Shown here piece by piece: positions 1 to 15,200 of a stretch of DNA of 64,000 bases. The notes below the pieces were generated by a model, which had not been told where the DNA came from, did no database searches, and was given only the letters and a program-made list of their open reading frames with translations. The DNA is taken from assembly GCA_963971305.1 (NCBI GenBank), contig OZ020306.1, positions 34,555,512-34,619,511 on the forward strand, in the 5' to 3' direction. The first letter of the stretch is position 1. Each line of letters starts with the position of its first letter. This DNA comes from Arcuatula senhousia. Lineage: Eukaryota; Mollusca; Bivalvia; Mytilida; Mytilidae. A program made the position numbers and the translations under genes.

Positions 1-141
1 GTTTATGAATGTACAAATTTTTATGAAATAAACTTTCAGTGTCTTATCAGCTTGACACAAGACAAACCCTAAAGTAATTCAGACAGCGCTAACTAAAAAC
101 TAAGTTTCCCAAAACTTTCTTTCTTTTTAAATTATACTCAC

Positions 142-273
142 CAGTTGTGAAGAGTTGGCATCCTTGACAAAACCATTAGCTGTCTCTATATCCTGTTTGT
201 ATTCTTCTACTGAAGGGGTTATTTCAAGGGCATTCACTGTGTCCTGGACCTGAACAACTAGACGGTCTACCAT
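142..273 (-). CDS. CARMIL: CARMIL exon 21 (helical region), last exon in window
   Basis: Phase-0 exon of 44 codons, from [17 protein letters not shown] to [10 protein letters not shown]. It matches the MIDRICVKVQDHLNSLR helix of the CARMIL dimerisation region. The acceptor is TTCACAG|ATG and the donor is CTG|GTGAGT. The gene continues beyond position 1. Confidence 0.92.
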
Positions 274-3200
274 CTGTGAACAAAAAAAGATTTCTTTGAT
301 AGATTTTCATGTAATCTTGAAAAAAAAGACCAAGAAAATCATCAAGTAACAGTTTAGGGATACAAGGAATATAGCCATGAATAAATTGGGTAAGAGATGC
401 ATATGACATAGAAATTAATAACAGAACAAAGCTATCTTCCAGGTCCTGCCTCTTTCATATTTGTCTAAGTAGTCACAACTTTGACATATACTCCATTGAA
501 CCCAAAACCAATATGCTTCTTCTTTCCTGTTCCAACAATCTTCAATTTGTGAAAGTCTCATAATATGTCATGAAGATTCAAATTCAAGCTAGGAACAGAA
601 TCTACTTTTAATTTCATGCATGGGTGGACTGAAAGCTAAATTCTATGCCCCTTAATTTTGTGAAAGACAGGGTACAAAAAAATACACAATAAGACAACAG
701 TAACAACCATTACTTGAAAATTATCTTCAAGAATATGCAATTTTCTTAAAAAATTGTAAAACCATGTGGGCGCCCTGGTTAACAAGATTTAACGATCTTT
801 TTTTTCATTTTTTTTTCTTCATAATCTTTTAATTTAAAATACCTGTTGTGTTGAGCTGAGGTAGCATCCCTGGATTTTAAAGTCTCTGTTTGCAAGGTAT
901 TTCTGCGGACTATGGTTTCTTTGTAGTAATGCCTCTATCTGTTGTTGAAATGGAAAAAAAAATATTTTTCATGAAAAAATATTTGATATCTCAAATTAGT
1001 TATTTATCTGACTGAAATAATATATATTTTGAAGATCTTTCACATCTACATCCTTGAATTTTTAATCTAAAACATAAAGCAGACAGCTTTAAAATCTGAA
1101 TTCACTTGTTCCAGTTTTTAAGCAACCCACCTAAATATTTATACATGAATCATTTTCTTTTCTGCTATATTCATGATAAGTTTATTTTTAATATCTTTTT
1201 CATATTAACCAGATTCAGATCAAGAAATTTGTTTTTAAGTTTAGACCAATCTTGGCCTATTTCTACTGAAAATTTTGATGAAAAGAGCACATTTTCCAAG
1301 GAAATATTCCGTACTCTTTGAATGGCAGATTCTGTCTTTTCTGCATTTTTCTGTTGAGCTGCCACCAAGTCATTCACTGGTGTAGGCATTTTCTTCAAGG
1401 AAAAATTTCTACAAAATAATGAAAGAAATTATAAGCTTCACCAATATGAAATCAAGTTAGTATACTTACATGTAGGTTAATTGTGATAAAATCGATGCAA
1501 AAATAAATAAAATAAAAAATGAAACTTCTTCAAAATGTTTTTTTTCTACTTTTGTGGTTTGAAGTGTTCTTAGATCTTAGATGACCATAATCTGCAGCCA
1601 AAAAAAATCATGGTGAAAATAATCAGGGAGAGATTACAAAAACATACCATATAATGAAGTATTTTTATTTGAGAACCAAAAAAGTACCACTGATTTATGG
1701 ATATCAAGACATAAACAAAGTCTATATTTGTGTCATCATAGTGACATAGGTCTTATAAAATTGTTTATAAACACTCACTTTTCTAAAGCATCAGCAATAT
1801 CAGAAAATCCTGAGGCAGTGATTCCATTCTTGTCTAAATGTAATGTCCTTAGTTTATTATTTATCTGTAAAGCTTTACTCAGCATTCTGGCTCCAAAGTC
1901 ACCCATCAAATTACCACTGAAAAACAAAAGAGTATGAATGTTATTGAAATATGTATCTTTCATTAAAACAATTTTATTTTTCATAACAAAATAATAAAAT
2001 TATATAAAATCGATGTAATTTAGATTATGTAAATTTATTAAGATTGTTTGTAAGAGCATTTGTTCCAGGTTGACTGCCATTTCTTCCATAATGTAAATTT
2101 GTGTTTATTGATATGTCTCTGTACCTTTGTATATTGGTAATGAGAATAAAGATTTCAATCTATCTATAATAAATCATTGAATGTCTATCTTTTCTTAACT
2201 TTACTTAAAAACATTTCTACATTTAACTGTAACTAGAATGATTTGTTCTAATATGGGCACCACAAACAAACAAATGGTACCACGACAACACCAAAGTTCA
2301 AACTACTCTCAAACATGAGGAAAACTTGTCAATGTAAGATCATAATTCAAATGTTTTCAAACATGTCTACCAAATCAAGATAGTCACTGTACAAATTTTC
2401 AACACCATAGAGCTTCTAAAGGGGTAAAACTAGAGTTGAAAATATATAGAACTAATATTTCAAGTAACAAGCTGACATACCTTATATCTAATTCTAGAAG
2501 AGACATATTACTTCCTAAGCCATTAATAACTACAGCCAAGTGTTTATGGAGCTTAGAGTCAGCTAGTGATAGAGATTCAAGTCCCTGAAATGAAAAATAT
2601 CAATAATTGACTTTGATCGTACTTTTTATTGGAAGTCTTAGGCCTCAGAGAATTTCCTTGATATAGGAATTCTTAGAGAGATTTGAAGTTGAGGAAATCC
2701 TAAAATTTGAGGGGAACTAGAGTTTTGATTTGTAAGATTCAAGCCTTGGAAATGAATTTTTCAAAAGTGAGGCTCAAATGACCATAAATATATACTTATT
2801 CAATAAACATTACTAGTCTATCAAACGTTAGAAAGATTTATATGCCAAATTACATATTTGTTCAGCTAAGATAATGATGCATGGTCCAAATAAACAATAT
2901 TATTGGTATCCACCAAGACAACTGAACACAAAAATATTTGGCTAGGTAGTTTACCTGCTTTTCAATTATCTACTGGATTTGCTTATAGAACTAGACGGTT
3001 ATGATCCTGTACTGAGGACCAACTTCAAGTGGTGCTGGAAAAGGAACCAAGCTCAACACCAAGTGATGAACAATTGGTTGACTTTACAAAATTGTGTCCT
3101 GCTCATATAACCCAATGTTTAGCTAAGTATCACAAAGAAATTTGATCATGTGTGCTAATGTGTTCTATTTATTCAGTTTTATTTATTTCTTTCTTTATTT

Positions 3201-6200
3201 TTTTATTTATTTATTTTTATCAGTTTTCCATAATAAAAGATATTAATTTTTACTTTGTTTATTGAATGCATAATTTACATTTACATGTATTATATATTTA
3301 TGATATAATTGTATTATATGTTGTATAAATAAATTCATTGAATCTCTGTAAAGAGGAAATAAAGAATGAATGAATGGTTAAATACAAATTAAGGGACAAT
3401 GTCTATTGAATACTATTCTTTATGTATTTTAATAATCTATAATTTTATTTTTGAGGAAGTTGAACTTACACAGTCTTCATCCTGTATCAGTTGAACAAGG
3501 CCATCTAATACAGCAGGTAGTTGTCTACAAATAAATTGAATAAATATAACATTATTTTACACTATAACATTACAACATTATACCATAGAAGTGTTTCTTT
3601 TCTGTCTGTAGAAAATTTTGCGGTTTTGTTGAAAAAGGAAATGATTTTATTTACATGTAATGTTATTCTTGCAGTCTAATAAATTCTATAATACTTTATA
3701 TCGTTGCTTAATATTTTGAGTGCTTTAATATTGGCATACAACTGTTGGTTATAGAATTTTAGCTCTGTTCCCACTATAGTTTTTGAGTATTAGCATTCAC
3801 AAATATCAATTTTCAAAATCTGTAATTTTCTATATAAGGTCAAGGTTTTTTCCCAAAAATTTTCACAATAAAAAATTTCTATAAAATTGTAATTTGCACA
3901 TCTATATACTTATTGTACAATCTTTCCAATTCAGCTTGTTAAACAGAAAGTAGAGGATAGACGAACTCTAAGATGTATCCCACTATATCACAGGGTTGCC
4001 ACTAATTTGTTGTTGAAAAACTCAAGGGTTTTTCCAGGACTTTTCAACGGCTTTTAAGTTATTTTCAAGGAAGAAAATAGTCGTCAAAATTTCAGTCCTC
4101 TGATGAAATTTTCTGTGAAACAGTTTAATCATGAAGCATGGTTGTGGAACTATCAAAGTCCAGTTTTTTTCAAGTATATTTTCATTTTTTTCAAAATTCA
4201 AGGTCTTTTCCAGGACCTTGAACTGACAAATGAAATTCAAGGGTTTTTCCAGGTTTCAAGGATGCGTGGCAACCCTGGTATCAGACCCCACCTCAAGCTT
4301 CATACAATATATCAAAAGCTTATGATTAAAAGTTTCTGAGAAATCTGGAAAGAAAATTTAACCCTGAAATTTATTGAAAAAAGTCTGTCAGCTTGTAAAA
4401 CAGGTAGTAGATTATCAACAGACCTGAACATGAACCTAACATATGGGACCCCTACCTGAAGCTACATAACAAATATCAAAAGCCTAAGATTAATTGTTTC
4501 TGAGAAGTCTGTTACAGATATTCAAATCACAGACAGAGGGACAGATGGATGGACTGACTAATTGACGCCTGGCCAGCCAAAAACATTATACCATTTGCAG
4601 CTTTGCTGCATGGGGTATAATAAGGTTCAAAATTTGATTCTTTGTGTGACTAGAAAACGGTTTAACAGATTTTAGCCACATATTATATATACTTACTTTT
4701 GCTTAACAAAATCAAAATTTCTACCAATGGACAGATGCTTCAGGGTTTTATTTGTTTTAATCCAAGAAAGAAGGGTTCCCATTCCTTGTTCTAAATCTGA
4801 AAAAGATATTAACAATGGTGTGCAAAATTGGTATGGTATAATATCTTTTTATTTAAATTGTGTCTGACTTTTCTCAATGAGGTATAAAATTTATGTTCTT
4901 AAAAAATTGTTTGTACATGTTGGCTGTACATTTCAAAAAGTTTTTTTTTTTTATAAATGTTTCTTTTGGTGTAAATATAATACATTTGTACATTCCATTA
5001 TGACCTAAATCAAGTCTACAAAATTTTGATATGGGTCCAAAAAGTTCTTTTTAGTTTTCGACCAAAGATATCCAAGAAAGTGCAATACTGTGGTTTCATT
5101 TTTATTCGTGGGGTATCAATTTCAGGGTTTTCATGGGTGGCCTTTACCCACGAAATTTCAACCCCAATGAAAAGGAAATTTAACATTATTCTGTATTCTG
5201 CAGACATAAAAACCACAAACTAAAGAACCCACGAAATGGTCCTTTTTTCATCAAACCATGAAAATTGGTACCCACGAAAATTTATGAATCCACAGTAGTA
5301 AGCAGGAACTAGTTACTCTTCTGAAGCCCCTGAGTTCACCCTTGCTATGGCTTAAGTTCACATTGCTGATTGTGGGTTGGCTGTTGTGTGTTTTTCGTGT
5401 GTTTTTCGTGTGTTTTGTTGTTTGTTTTTTTGTGATGATTTTATGCCTACCAGTATTGCCTTTTCTGATTTACCACATTTGATTGCCCCATCTATACATC
5501 TTTTCTACTTTCATTTCCATCTATGTTAACTATCTAGGTCATGCTTTATGTACTTACTGTCAATTCTTGATGGTTAGGATAGAGTTCCATAGAGCTTTTC
5601 TATATTTTTGAAACATATATATCCAAGGTCATTTCCTTCTATATTCAGTTTAAAGGTCATGCTGTATTTAGTCTGAAGGTCATACTCACTAAAGTGACTT
5701 TGATCCAGTCTTGATAGATTAGATATAGTTCTAAAGGTGTTTTCTTTTGTATCTGAGGTCATTCCGTGCTATATTTAGTTTCAAGGTCATGCTATAAATA
5801 TTTTGAAGGTCATACTTACTATTATGACTTAAATCAAGTCTTGATAAATTTGATATAGTTCCAATGGTGTTCTCTATATTTTGTGACCCTACAAATCCAA
5901 GGTCATTCCCTGATATATTCAGATCTAGGTTCTTTAAATGTGCATTACTGGCTATTCCTAACATCAGCTCTCTGAAAGAAAATTACTATTATTGTTAAGT
6001 TTTAACGAAGACATTTACACATCATATTAAATGATTCATAGAAACCAATTGCTCTTATTTAGAAAATGATACATCTACATTCAATGTATTTTATGATGGG
6101 TAACAATGGATCATCAAAAGATGTGGTTCTGATCATATAGTGAGTCCTAGCAACACTTATAAGGGCGATGAATATGAAGAGGATGGTAAAATGGACATGG

Positions 6201-9200
6201 AACAATGATGTTTTGCTGCTTCAGATTATACAGTGTGATTTTTTTTTCCTTTTTATTTACATGCAGTTTTCAATCTAAATAAGATTTATTTGTACAAAAT
6301 TCCTTTTTATTTACCTAAATAAAAAAATGGGTAATAGGCAATATTTTCTATTTACTTGTACTTACTTTATAGCATCAGGTGGTATTTTACATTGTGATAA
6401 ATCTATAACTTCTAAGCTACAGTTTGAGGCAAAGAATCTCTTCCACGAAGGCTGTACTGATATCTCTTTCTTTTTCTGGTGTGTGAACATATTTTTAGAC
6501 AGAAACATGTGTGTGATGCTGGTGCAACCCATCTGTAGAGGTCCCATTAACTGAAAAATAAATTAAACATCTGTCAAAGTCAAAAAGGGCAAAATTTGTT
6601 AAACATGAAGTATGTAAGCAACAGATCTTAAATTGAATTCCAGCTTAAAGAACATAACCCTGATGCTGTATGTCAAATATGAAGTGGCTGTGATAAGTAG
6701 TTGCTGTGAAAATTATTAGAAATATTTCACCTCTGACCTCCTGCTTGTCGTCTGCTCACCTTACATTCACCATTATATAACCAAAGTTTTTCACTCTGTG
6801 AATTCCGGCCAAAAATAACATCATGAATGTAAATTACAGTTTTGAAAAAATAGAAAAGGACACAAGTCTACTAATCTCACATTAATTGGAGTATCAATAA
6901 TATCTGGATCATGAAGACAAGAGTGGAAAAAAATTCAAAGGTCATTAAAGATGTGCAGGTACTTTACTCCATGTCTAAGAAGCTGAGAATATAGTATATG
7001 GGCATTTAAAAGTAAAAGATGGTCATCCATATGGATATATCAAAATCATGAATATTGTGTTTTTATATTTTGCTTATCAATTCCATGTCACTCTTTCAAC
7101 ATAGGTCAATCACATTATTGATTTAATAGTAAACAGAGAAAGAGATTTTTAATTTGTTGGAACTAAGATAAGAGAAAAACACTCACATTTTCTAAGGCAC
7201 ATTCTATTCCTGATAGGTCTAAATGTGTTATACCATTCTGTCTGGCTAGGAAATTATACATATTCTGAAAAAAAGAAAAATATTAGGATTCAAACCTATT
7301 CTTTGAATTCCATATTCTAATTAATGAATGTAACATGTGTTTAGTATGTAATGGTAATAAAATATTACTTTTACATTTATTCTATGCTCAAATGTCATGA
7401 AGAAAGATTTAATAAGCAATTCAGCAAAAAAATAAAAAAATATTTTACAAGAAACCTTTGTCAAAGGTTGTTTTATCATTATAGTGTGTTCTTGAAACAC
7501 TTCAAAACATTTTTGGCAAATATCAAATTGCATGCATAGGTTTATGTTGAAGGCTGTTGACTGTTTTCTTTTAAACATCTGTTGTGATGTAAATTTTTTC
7601 CACATTTCTATATTTTTTTACAAATCATTTTCAGTGAATATAAGTAGCTTTCTATAAACATTGTAAAAGTAAAAATTTTCTGACGAAGTTTAATTTTGCA
7701 TATTTATAGTAAAAATGATACAAGCAAAGATTTAAATAAGATTTTTTGTTGTTAAAAGACCCAATTTTGACCCCAAAATTGCAGTGTATTTTATTTTAAG
7801 GCCATATGCTTTATTTGCAATCTCTAATGATACAAATTAAGTATGTGGCCATTATGGCATTGTAAGGTTGGAGTCTTTCTTTACACATGTCCTTAAAGTA
7901 TGACTATTTACAGGTATTGTCAAAAATGGTCAAAAACGTCACATTTTACAGGGGTTTTCTTTAAATTGGAATGCCTCCACAGGCCTGCACCAAAATGAAA
8001 CTTGACAAAAATATGTAAAATGACACAATACTTCAGTATGTGAAATATGTTTTTGGTGCAGAAATGTGGAGGTATTTAATTTTTCAAAAAACTGATCTGA
8101 ACTTTGTAAATTTTGACTGTTTTTCGTCTTTTCCTGAAATATGACGTCATTAAACAATAGATTGTGACGTCATGTCAATGAAGAAATGAGTAATTTAGCT
8201 TGTTTCAAAACAACCATACATTACATTAATTAGTGACAGCATAAACCTTATCAGTTCTTAAAATTTGATTTTTAAATAAATTTGGGGCCAAATAAGCACC
8301 TTATAGCCCCTATCTCTTTAACCTCACCAATACATTTAAAAACTATATTCCTGATCAAAGTATTCACAAACCTGTAAATCTTCTTCTTTGGGCTGATTAT
8401 CTGAGACATTAAGGACCTGTAGGTTACTAAAAATAGACTCATTGTCTGATAATATCCTAAAGATCTCACGGAAACCTTTGCCTAGTTTGGTACTGCTAAT
8501 GTTTAGATGAGTTACTCCCCTTGATAAGTTTTTCAGGGAACCAATGAAAGACACCATAGCTGAAACATTTAAACAAATATAGATAAAAGGAAATTCTTTC
8601 AATCATTTTAAAATTTCTTCAGCTATATTATTAAGCACACAAAAGCTGGTTAATAGGGGAAATCTAAGTTTGGAGTTTATTTAATGAACTAAATCTCTAA
8701 ATCCAACCTTGCAAACAGATTTCAAAACAAAAAGCTTTAAAAACTTTAAACAAAACAAAAATATTGCCTTTTACTGTATGTTTTCATGCCAAGCTTATGA
8801 TTTTATAAGAAAATACCTTATTTGCCTCCACATCAATACAAATGTAAATGATCATATTTTAATTCCTGTCTATAACCTTTTTTATACAATAATATTTCAC
8901 AATTCAATGTATGTTTATGGGATCTGACATTCATTTTCTAAACAAAGATAACAAATTGCGGTCACTTTCCTGGACAGAGGGAAAAAAGATTAATTTGAGT
9001 GAATGCATCATCTTTTTTTTAAGTCCCATTACCTTTATCGTCCACGACATTTTTTGACAGGTCAATCTTAGACAGCTGACTCCCTGTATTAGATAAAACA
9101 GCTGTTCCTAGTCTGGTTAAAAATTCCCTGCAATAAAAATGGTAGAACAATTTTTAAGAAAATAAACAAATGGTAAATTTTTTGTTGTTGATAAAAAACA

Positions 9201-12200
9201 TGATTTTCAGGGTTTTTTATAACTCAATCATTTATTTGAACTGAACTTCAGCCAGTGCTTTCTTATCAAAATTGTCATCTGTTTTTGATTTTCAAGAAAA
9301 AAAACAAGCTGTGAACTTGTCATAATTTTTTTTTATTTTCTCATTGCAGGATGGTGATCAACAAACTCTAGCCTTTGTTGAAGGCTGCTGGCTGTTTTCT
9401 GTTTGCAGGTTTATGTACAAATTTTATATAATATTATCAAACAATTCAATGTAAAGGACTACTGATGGATATGAAATATTGTAATCATATTTAAATACAT
9501 AATAAATAATCCAATTGCTTTAGTTTAATTAATGATCATTGCATATAAAACTAAGTCAGACTGTCACAAAGCATCACCATTTGTAAGTACTTACGATGAC
9601 ATCTGTGTATTACTCAGGTTTAGATCTTCAATCAGACAGTTTTTCTGCATAACTTTTAAGACTTCCGTCATAACTTCATTGGTCTGAAAACAAAACAAAA
9701 TCTCTTTAATAAGTGACTCAGATGTGGTCTCTGCAGAGTTTTTTTGTTGCTTTTCATGTTTTGCTTTGCCTTCTGCATATCCTGTTTGTTTGTGTGTAAG
9801 TGTTAACCCCCTTTTATCGACGCACCTGGCCCATGTAACAGGAAAACCCGAAGGAAACCACAGACAGGTAACTGACAAACCTAATCACATACAGTTGGGG
9901 AAATCCCTTTTTTGTTAAATCAAAACGGGTCTCGAACACCAGCTAAGAGGTGATCAGCTAGTGATCAATAGTGTGGTATTTAAACCAGCGCCTTGACCAC
10001 TCGGCTACCCAGGCCCCTGGATATATCAATTCATTCTTATAACAAGTAGATTAACTTTATTGTTTATTATTATTGTTAACACTTCGCAACAACTACTTTA
10101 TCCAATTTTTAACAATTGTTAAGTTAAATGATCTTGAGTACATGCATGTTTGACAAAAATATGTTTTTGAAGAAATGTATAGACAAACCAGCCCGCACAA
10201 ATCATGCATACTGAGTAATTCTATTTCCTCTATATATGTTTTTTAGGACAACAAACTGTGGTTATTTTCTTTTTAAAGATTTCTTTTCTTAATTGAGACT
10301 GCCGCTATAAATCCCATCTTAAAATTATCTGCTTATAAACATAAAGTACCAACCATTCATCAATGTTGAAGGCTGTTGAGTAGTTTCAATGGCAGATTTT
10401 TAAAATGCAATTGTTTCATGGATGCTGTAATACATCTGATTATTAACTATACAGTATATTGGGTACTCACAGTTTTTATCCCACTAAGGTCTAAACCAGT
10501 AAACCATGTGTTGTGTTCTAAAGCTGCTACTATAGGTGGTAAATCTCTACAAATATAGGTACACATGCAAATATGATAAACTTTTCACTTCTGATGAACG
10601 TAACTGTATATAACCTTTCGTATCAACTAAAGGTAGCAACACCAAAACAAGGTTGATTAATCTAAAATTTACAGATATGCTGACAAAACTTGCTTATCCT
10701 TCTGAGTTTACTCTGATTACATAAGTTAGAGCTGCAGTTTGGTTGTTTTGTGTTTTTACTTTGTAGGCTTAATCTTGTTGTTTTATTTGGTATCAACTAA
10801 ACTTTTCTTTGTGTCTTTGGAATTCTGGCATTGGTACTTCTTTACCTCTTACATAATCAAGGCAAGAAGTAACAAGAGTTGACACTAAAGTATGTTTCGC
10901 CTGTCGGCACCATCACAGAACTCATTGAAGGTCTAGCTGGGCCTTCAGAAAAGTTAAGGTCAAGGTCATGTGACAAATGACAGAATTCCATTTAACCATC
11001 ACAAAAATGTCTGAAGTGTGTTCTAGATACCATAGTTATTTAGAAACAATGAAAAAAAACAACATTCACTAAGTCATTCAACCATGAAAATGGGGTCAAG
11101 GTCACATTACATGGTGACGTCAGTTGTGAAGACCAAAACCCCAAATGTCTGTATACCAAATATCAGATGTCTAGCTATTATACTTTTAATTTAATTTATT
11201 TTCCAAAAAGTTTAAATTGTCCCATCTAAGTCCACAGAGTCACTGAACCATGAAAATGGTGTCAGGGTCAAATGGCATGGGGCCAGTTGCATAGACCATA
11301 ATCCGAAGTGTCTGTATACCAGATGTCAGATGCCTAGCTATTATACTTTTCACTTAATTCATTTTCCACAAAAGTCTTACAAAGGGGTTTGTTGGCCCGA
11401 AAAAACATCTAAGTTCACAGAGTCGCTGAACCTTGAAATTGGGGTCAGGGTCAAACGGCAGGAGGCCAGTTGCGTAGACCATAACCCCAACTGTCTGTAT
11501 ACCAAATATCAGATGCATAGCTATTATACTTTTCTTGTAATTCATTTTCCACAAAAGTCTTACAAAGGGGTCTTTTTGCCTAAAAAAACATCTAAGTTCA
11601 CAGAGTCTCTGAACCATGAAATTGGGGTCAGGGTCAAATGGCATGGTGCCAGTTGCGTAGACCACAACCCCAACTGTCTGTATGCCAAATATCAGATGCC
11701 TAGCTATTATACTTGTCTTGTAATTCATTTTCCACAAAAGTCTTACAAAGGGGTCTCTGGCCTGAAAAAACATCGAAGTTCACAGAGTCGCTGAACCATG
11801 AAATTGGGGTCAGGGTCAAACGGCATGGTGCCAGTTGCGTAGACCATAACCCCAACTGTCTGTATACCAAATATCAGATGCCTAGCTATTATACTTTTCT
11901 TGTAATTCATTTTCCACAAAAGTCTTACAAAAAAGTTTACGCCGTCGCCGTCGCCGGAAAGTAATACCTATGTCTCGCCTTCAGCGACTTAAGTTGCAGG
12001 CCAGACAAAAACTACATTGGAAAAACTAGGGCTTTATACATGCACTTAAGTTAAACCAGGTTTTATGACACCATCATCTTAATGCTTTTTATGAACACAG
12101 AAAACAATATGGTTCAAGACACTAACAAGTTCATATCTTGTGTTCATTTCATATCTTATCTTATTATTTTGAGTATGACTATAATTATAACAGATTTAAA

Positions 12201-15200
12201 ACCAGTCTTATGTTGGTTTTTTTTTTCAAGTCTATGCGTGATGCATTCAACTGATATGTCCCTTCTCAATTTGGCTTTTTCAAATACATGTACTATTAAA
12301 AGTGTTTGGGAAATCTAAATACAATTTTTTTTCAAATTTAGATCTTTTCTAATATCATTTATAACAAGCTATTAGACTCACTTTTGATTGAGGTGATCAA
12401 AATCTTTGAGTGATAGCACACGACAGTCTTGTGATAAATAGATTGTGTCAACATCCTGAAAAGATAAATATAAATCAAATATGATGCATATCATAATACA
12501 AATTATTTTGTTTCTTTTATTTTGTAAAGGAATATAATAACTTTCCTTTTTTTTATAACAATGATTTTGATTGGTTAATAGAACTTCAGTGATGAAGTTT
12601 CATTTCTGGATGAAACTCACCAGCACTTGGGACCTTGACAAAGACTCATGCGGAGTTATTTTTAAACAAATACTGCGAATTCATTTATTTTCATGGGTAT
12701 CAATTTTCGTGGTTTGTTGAAAAAGGATCAGTTCATGGATTCTTAATTTCGTGGTTCTGATGTCTCCAACATACAGATCAATGTTGAATTTCCTATTCGT
12801 TGGGTATCAAATTTCATGGATGAAGGCTACCCACGAAACCACGAAAATTGATATCCCACGAATATTAATGAAACCACAGTAAGCAATGCATTTTGTGCAT
12901 TCTTATAATTATTAACCTGTGCAAACATTTAATTTTTTTTTTAACGGAATGTAATTATATAAATAGAATGCAATATTTTGTAGTTTTATTGGTGTGTAAA
13001 AGCATGAACTATTACACATTGATCTGTTTGCTGCAGACTTCAAAACTATGAATTTCAAAAAACATAATTGATACCCACAAAAATGAAAAAAAAATCACAG
13101 TAGTAAGTCATAGCATAAAAATAAGACCTACCCAAGCTACTTCTTCTCTGTAAGGCAGGTTGAAGTAGTCACACATACAGGCATACATCATAGCAAAGTT
13201 ACCACACGGCCCGTGTTCCTTCGTCTCTATCGTCTTTACCATGTCATTCATCATCTTTAATCGTTCAGGAGGATGAACCTCTATCTGTTTTATGATGCGT
13301 CTGAAATTGTCCAAAAGTTGTACAGTTAAATTTTATGATTTAGATCACTCAACTTCATATTAAAACAAAGCAACATTTCCTATCAAATATAACTGTCAAG
13401 AGCGATATAAATTGTTTATCGTCAAAAAAGACTTCAAGTAATGATAACCTTTTTTAATAAGAGATTGCATTACATGTACTTGTACATGTAGTGATCCAGT
13501 ATATCTCCAATTTCTTCATGATCTTACATAAACACCCAAGTGCATGAAATAATGATAGTATACTTTTAATTTGACTGAAATTTCCTTTTCTGCATAGATT
13601 TTTATTGCTGATACATTAATAAATAGAGGCTCCCAGGAGCCTGAATCGCTCACCTGATCTCTTATGCTAAAGCCTCTTACCTAGTGTGTAACATGGTTTA
13701 CATGTACTTGGTAAGTTACATTAAAGAAACTAGTTAGGATAGAAAACACTTTTTAGACCAAGAATACAAAGTTACAAGGCTTTCCAGTTGAAAAAAAAAC
13801 ATATTAAGTTAAAATTGATTGAAAACACTTAAAAGGATGATCTGACAATTTTGACCATGAAATTATTTTGTAGATCTTAATGAGCTGAACAATTTTGAAA
13901 AGCTAACTATTCCTCTAACTCTTATGGCTTTTAAGATATAGTCCTAAAACTGTGAAAATGGTCAATTTTGACAATTAAGGGGAAATAACTCCTATAAGGA
14001 GTCGTCCCACAACTTTGACTCAATGGAGAGTTTTGTAGAGCTTTTGATGCTGAAGAAGGAAAGTTGCTTCGGATTTTCTCTATCATTTATACTTTTTGAG
14101 CTATAAGCTAAAAACTATGGTCTGACCCCCCTGTTCTATTTTTAGTAACGGCGGCCATGTTGGTTGGTCAACATTCACAAATTTCACAAACTTGGTAGAG
14201 GACATCCTAAAGATCAATTGTAAAAGTTTCAAAGCCATTGGTGGTTTCAGAGAAGAAGATGTTTGAAGATGGTTAACGGACGGACAGACAGACGGACGGA
14301 CCCTTCATGATGACAATAGCTCACATGACCCTTCGGGTCAGGTGAGCTAAAAACTGATAACAGTACAATAAACTACCAGTATTTCATAACTCCTAGGAGA
14401 AGGTTTTTTTCAATTTTTGTTTTTTGTTTTTGCGGTTTTATTTTCTTTTTTGCTTTGTCTTTAACTGCTTTGCAAGAAGTCCAAAGGTACTCTCACCAAG
14501 TACAATACTGAATAAAATACAGTTGAGAACAGGCTTTTCAGGTCTTATTTCAAAATTTAGAAAGTAGATTGAAGTTAAACCAGAGACCACTTTAAAAGTA
14601 TCAATGTAAAATGTACATGCATTTTTGAGGTGAATAAAAAGCATAAAGACCTTTATACAATCAACCTTTATCAAAATGCCTCTTATTGGCATAAAATGAA
14701 ACTATTGGTATTTTGTTTATTGTTTTCCATGCATATGGTATATGTTAAAACATAAACATTTATACAAGTAATAGCAATATTGCTCAGAAGATGACACAAC
14801 ATGAGTGCAAAATCTAGGTTAATAAGAATGAATAGCAATTACATGTATTAATATCATGAACGTTTCTAAAAGTATTTCATATTTTGGTTTCAGCCTGCAA
14901 TTTTCTAGAGGCTGCACCATTTTTTACATGTATTGTATAAAGACAAGCATTTTATCATGCAATTATTTTTTTTGTTTCACAATCTTTATACCATAATCAT
15001 TTAGTTTTCAATTTCACGACTTACTCGACAGGGAATGATGGGAAAATTTGTTTGACTGAGGTCCCCACATGGGTGATCATGTGATTAATTTCATCTGTTT
15101 CAGCTTCCAGCGTGACAAAGGAATAAGATTTACCATCATGAGTTGTCACTGTCAACTGAAAACAAAGAAAAATTGTGTAAAATAGTACTCTAGCATGACT

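Noticed and set aside
4081..4130. Hammerhead ribozyme core (CTGATGA near 4096, GTGAAAC downstream)
   Set aside because: No foldable stem II between the two boxes and no matching stems I and III; other CTGATGA sites (10591, 35450) also lack a GAAA partner.
9927..10017. A tRNA gene
   Set aside because: Pol III boxes are present but no closed acceptor or anticodon stems; the sequence continues into a SINE body.
11330..11964. Open frames of 154, 139 and 83 codons on both strands
   Set aside because: They follow the ~183-bp tandem unit (period divisible by three with few stops) and translate to near-identical repeats. This is a repeat artefact, not a protein.
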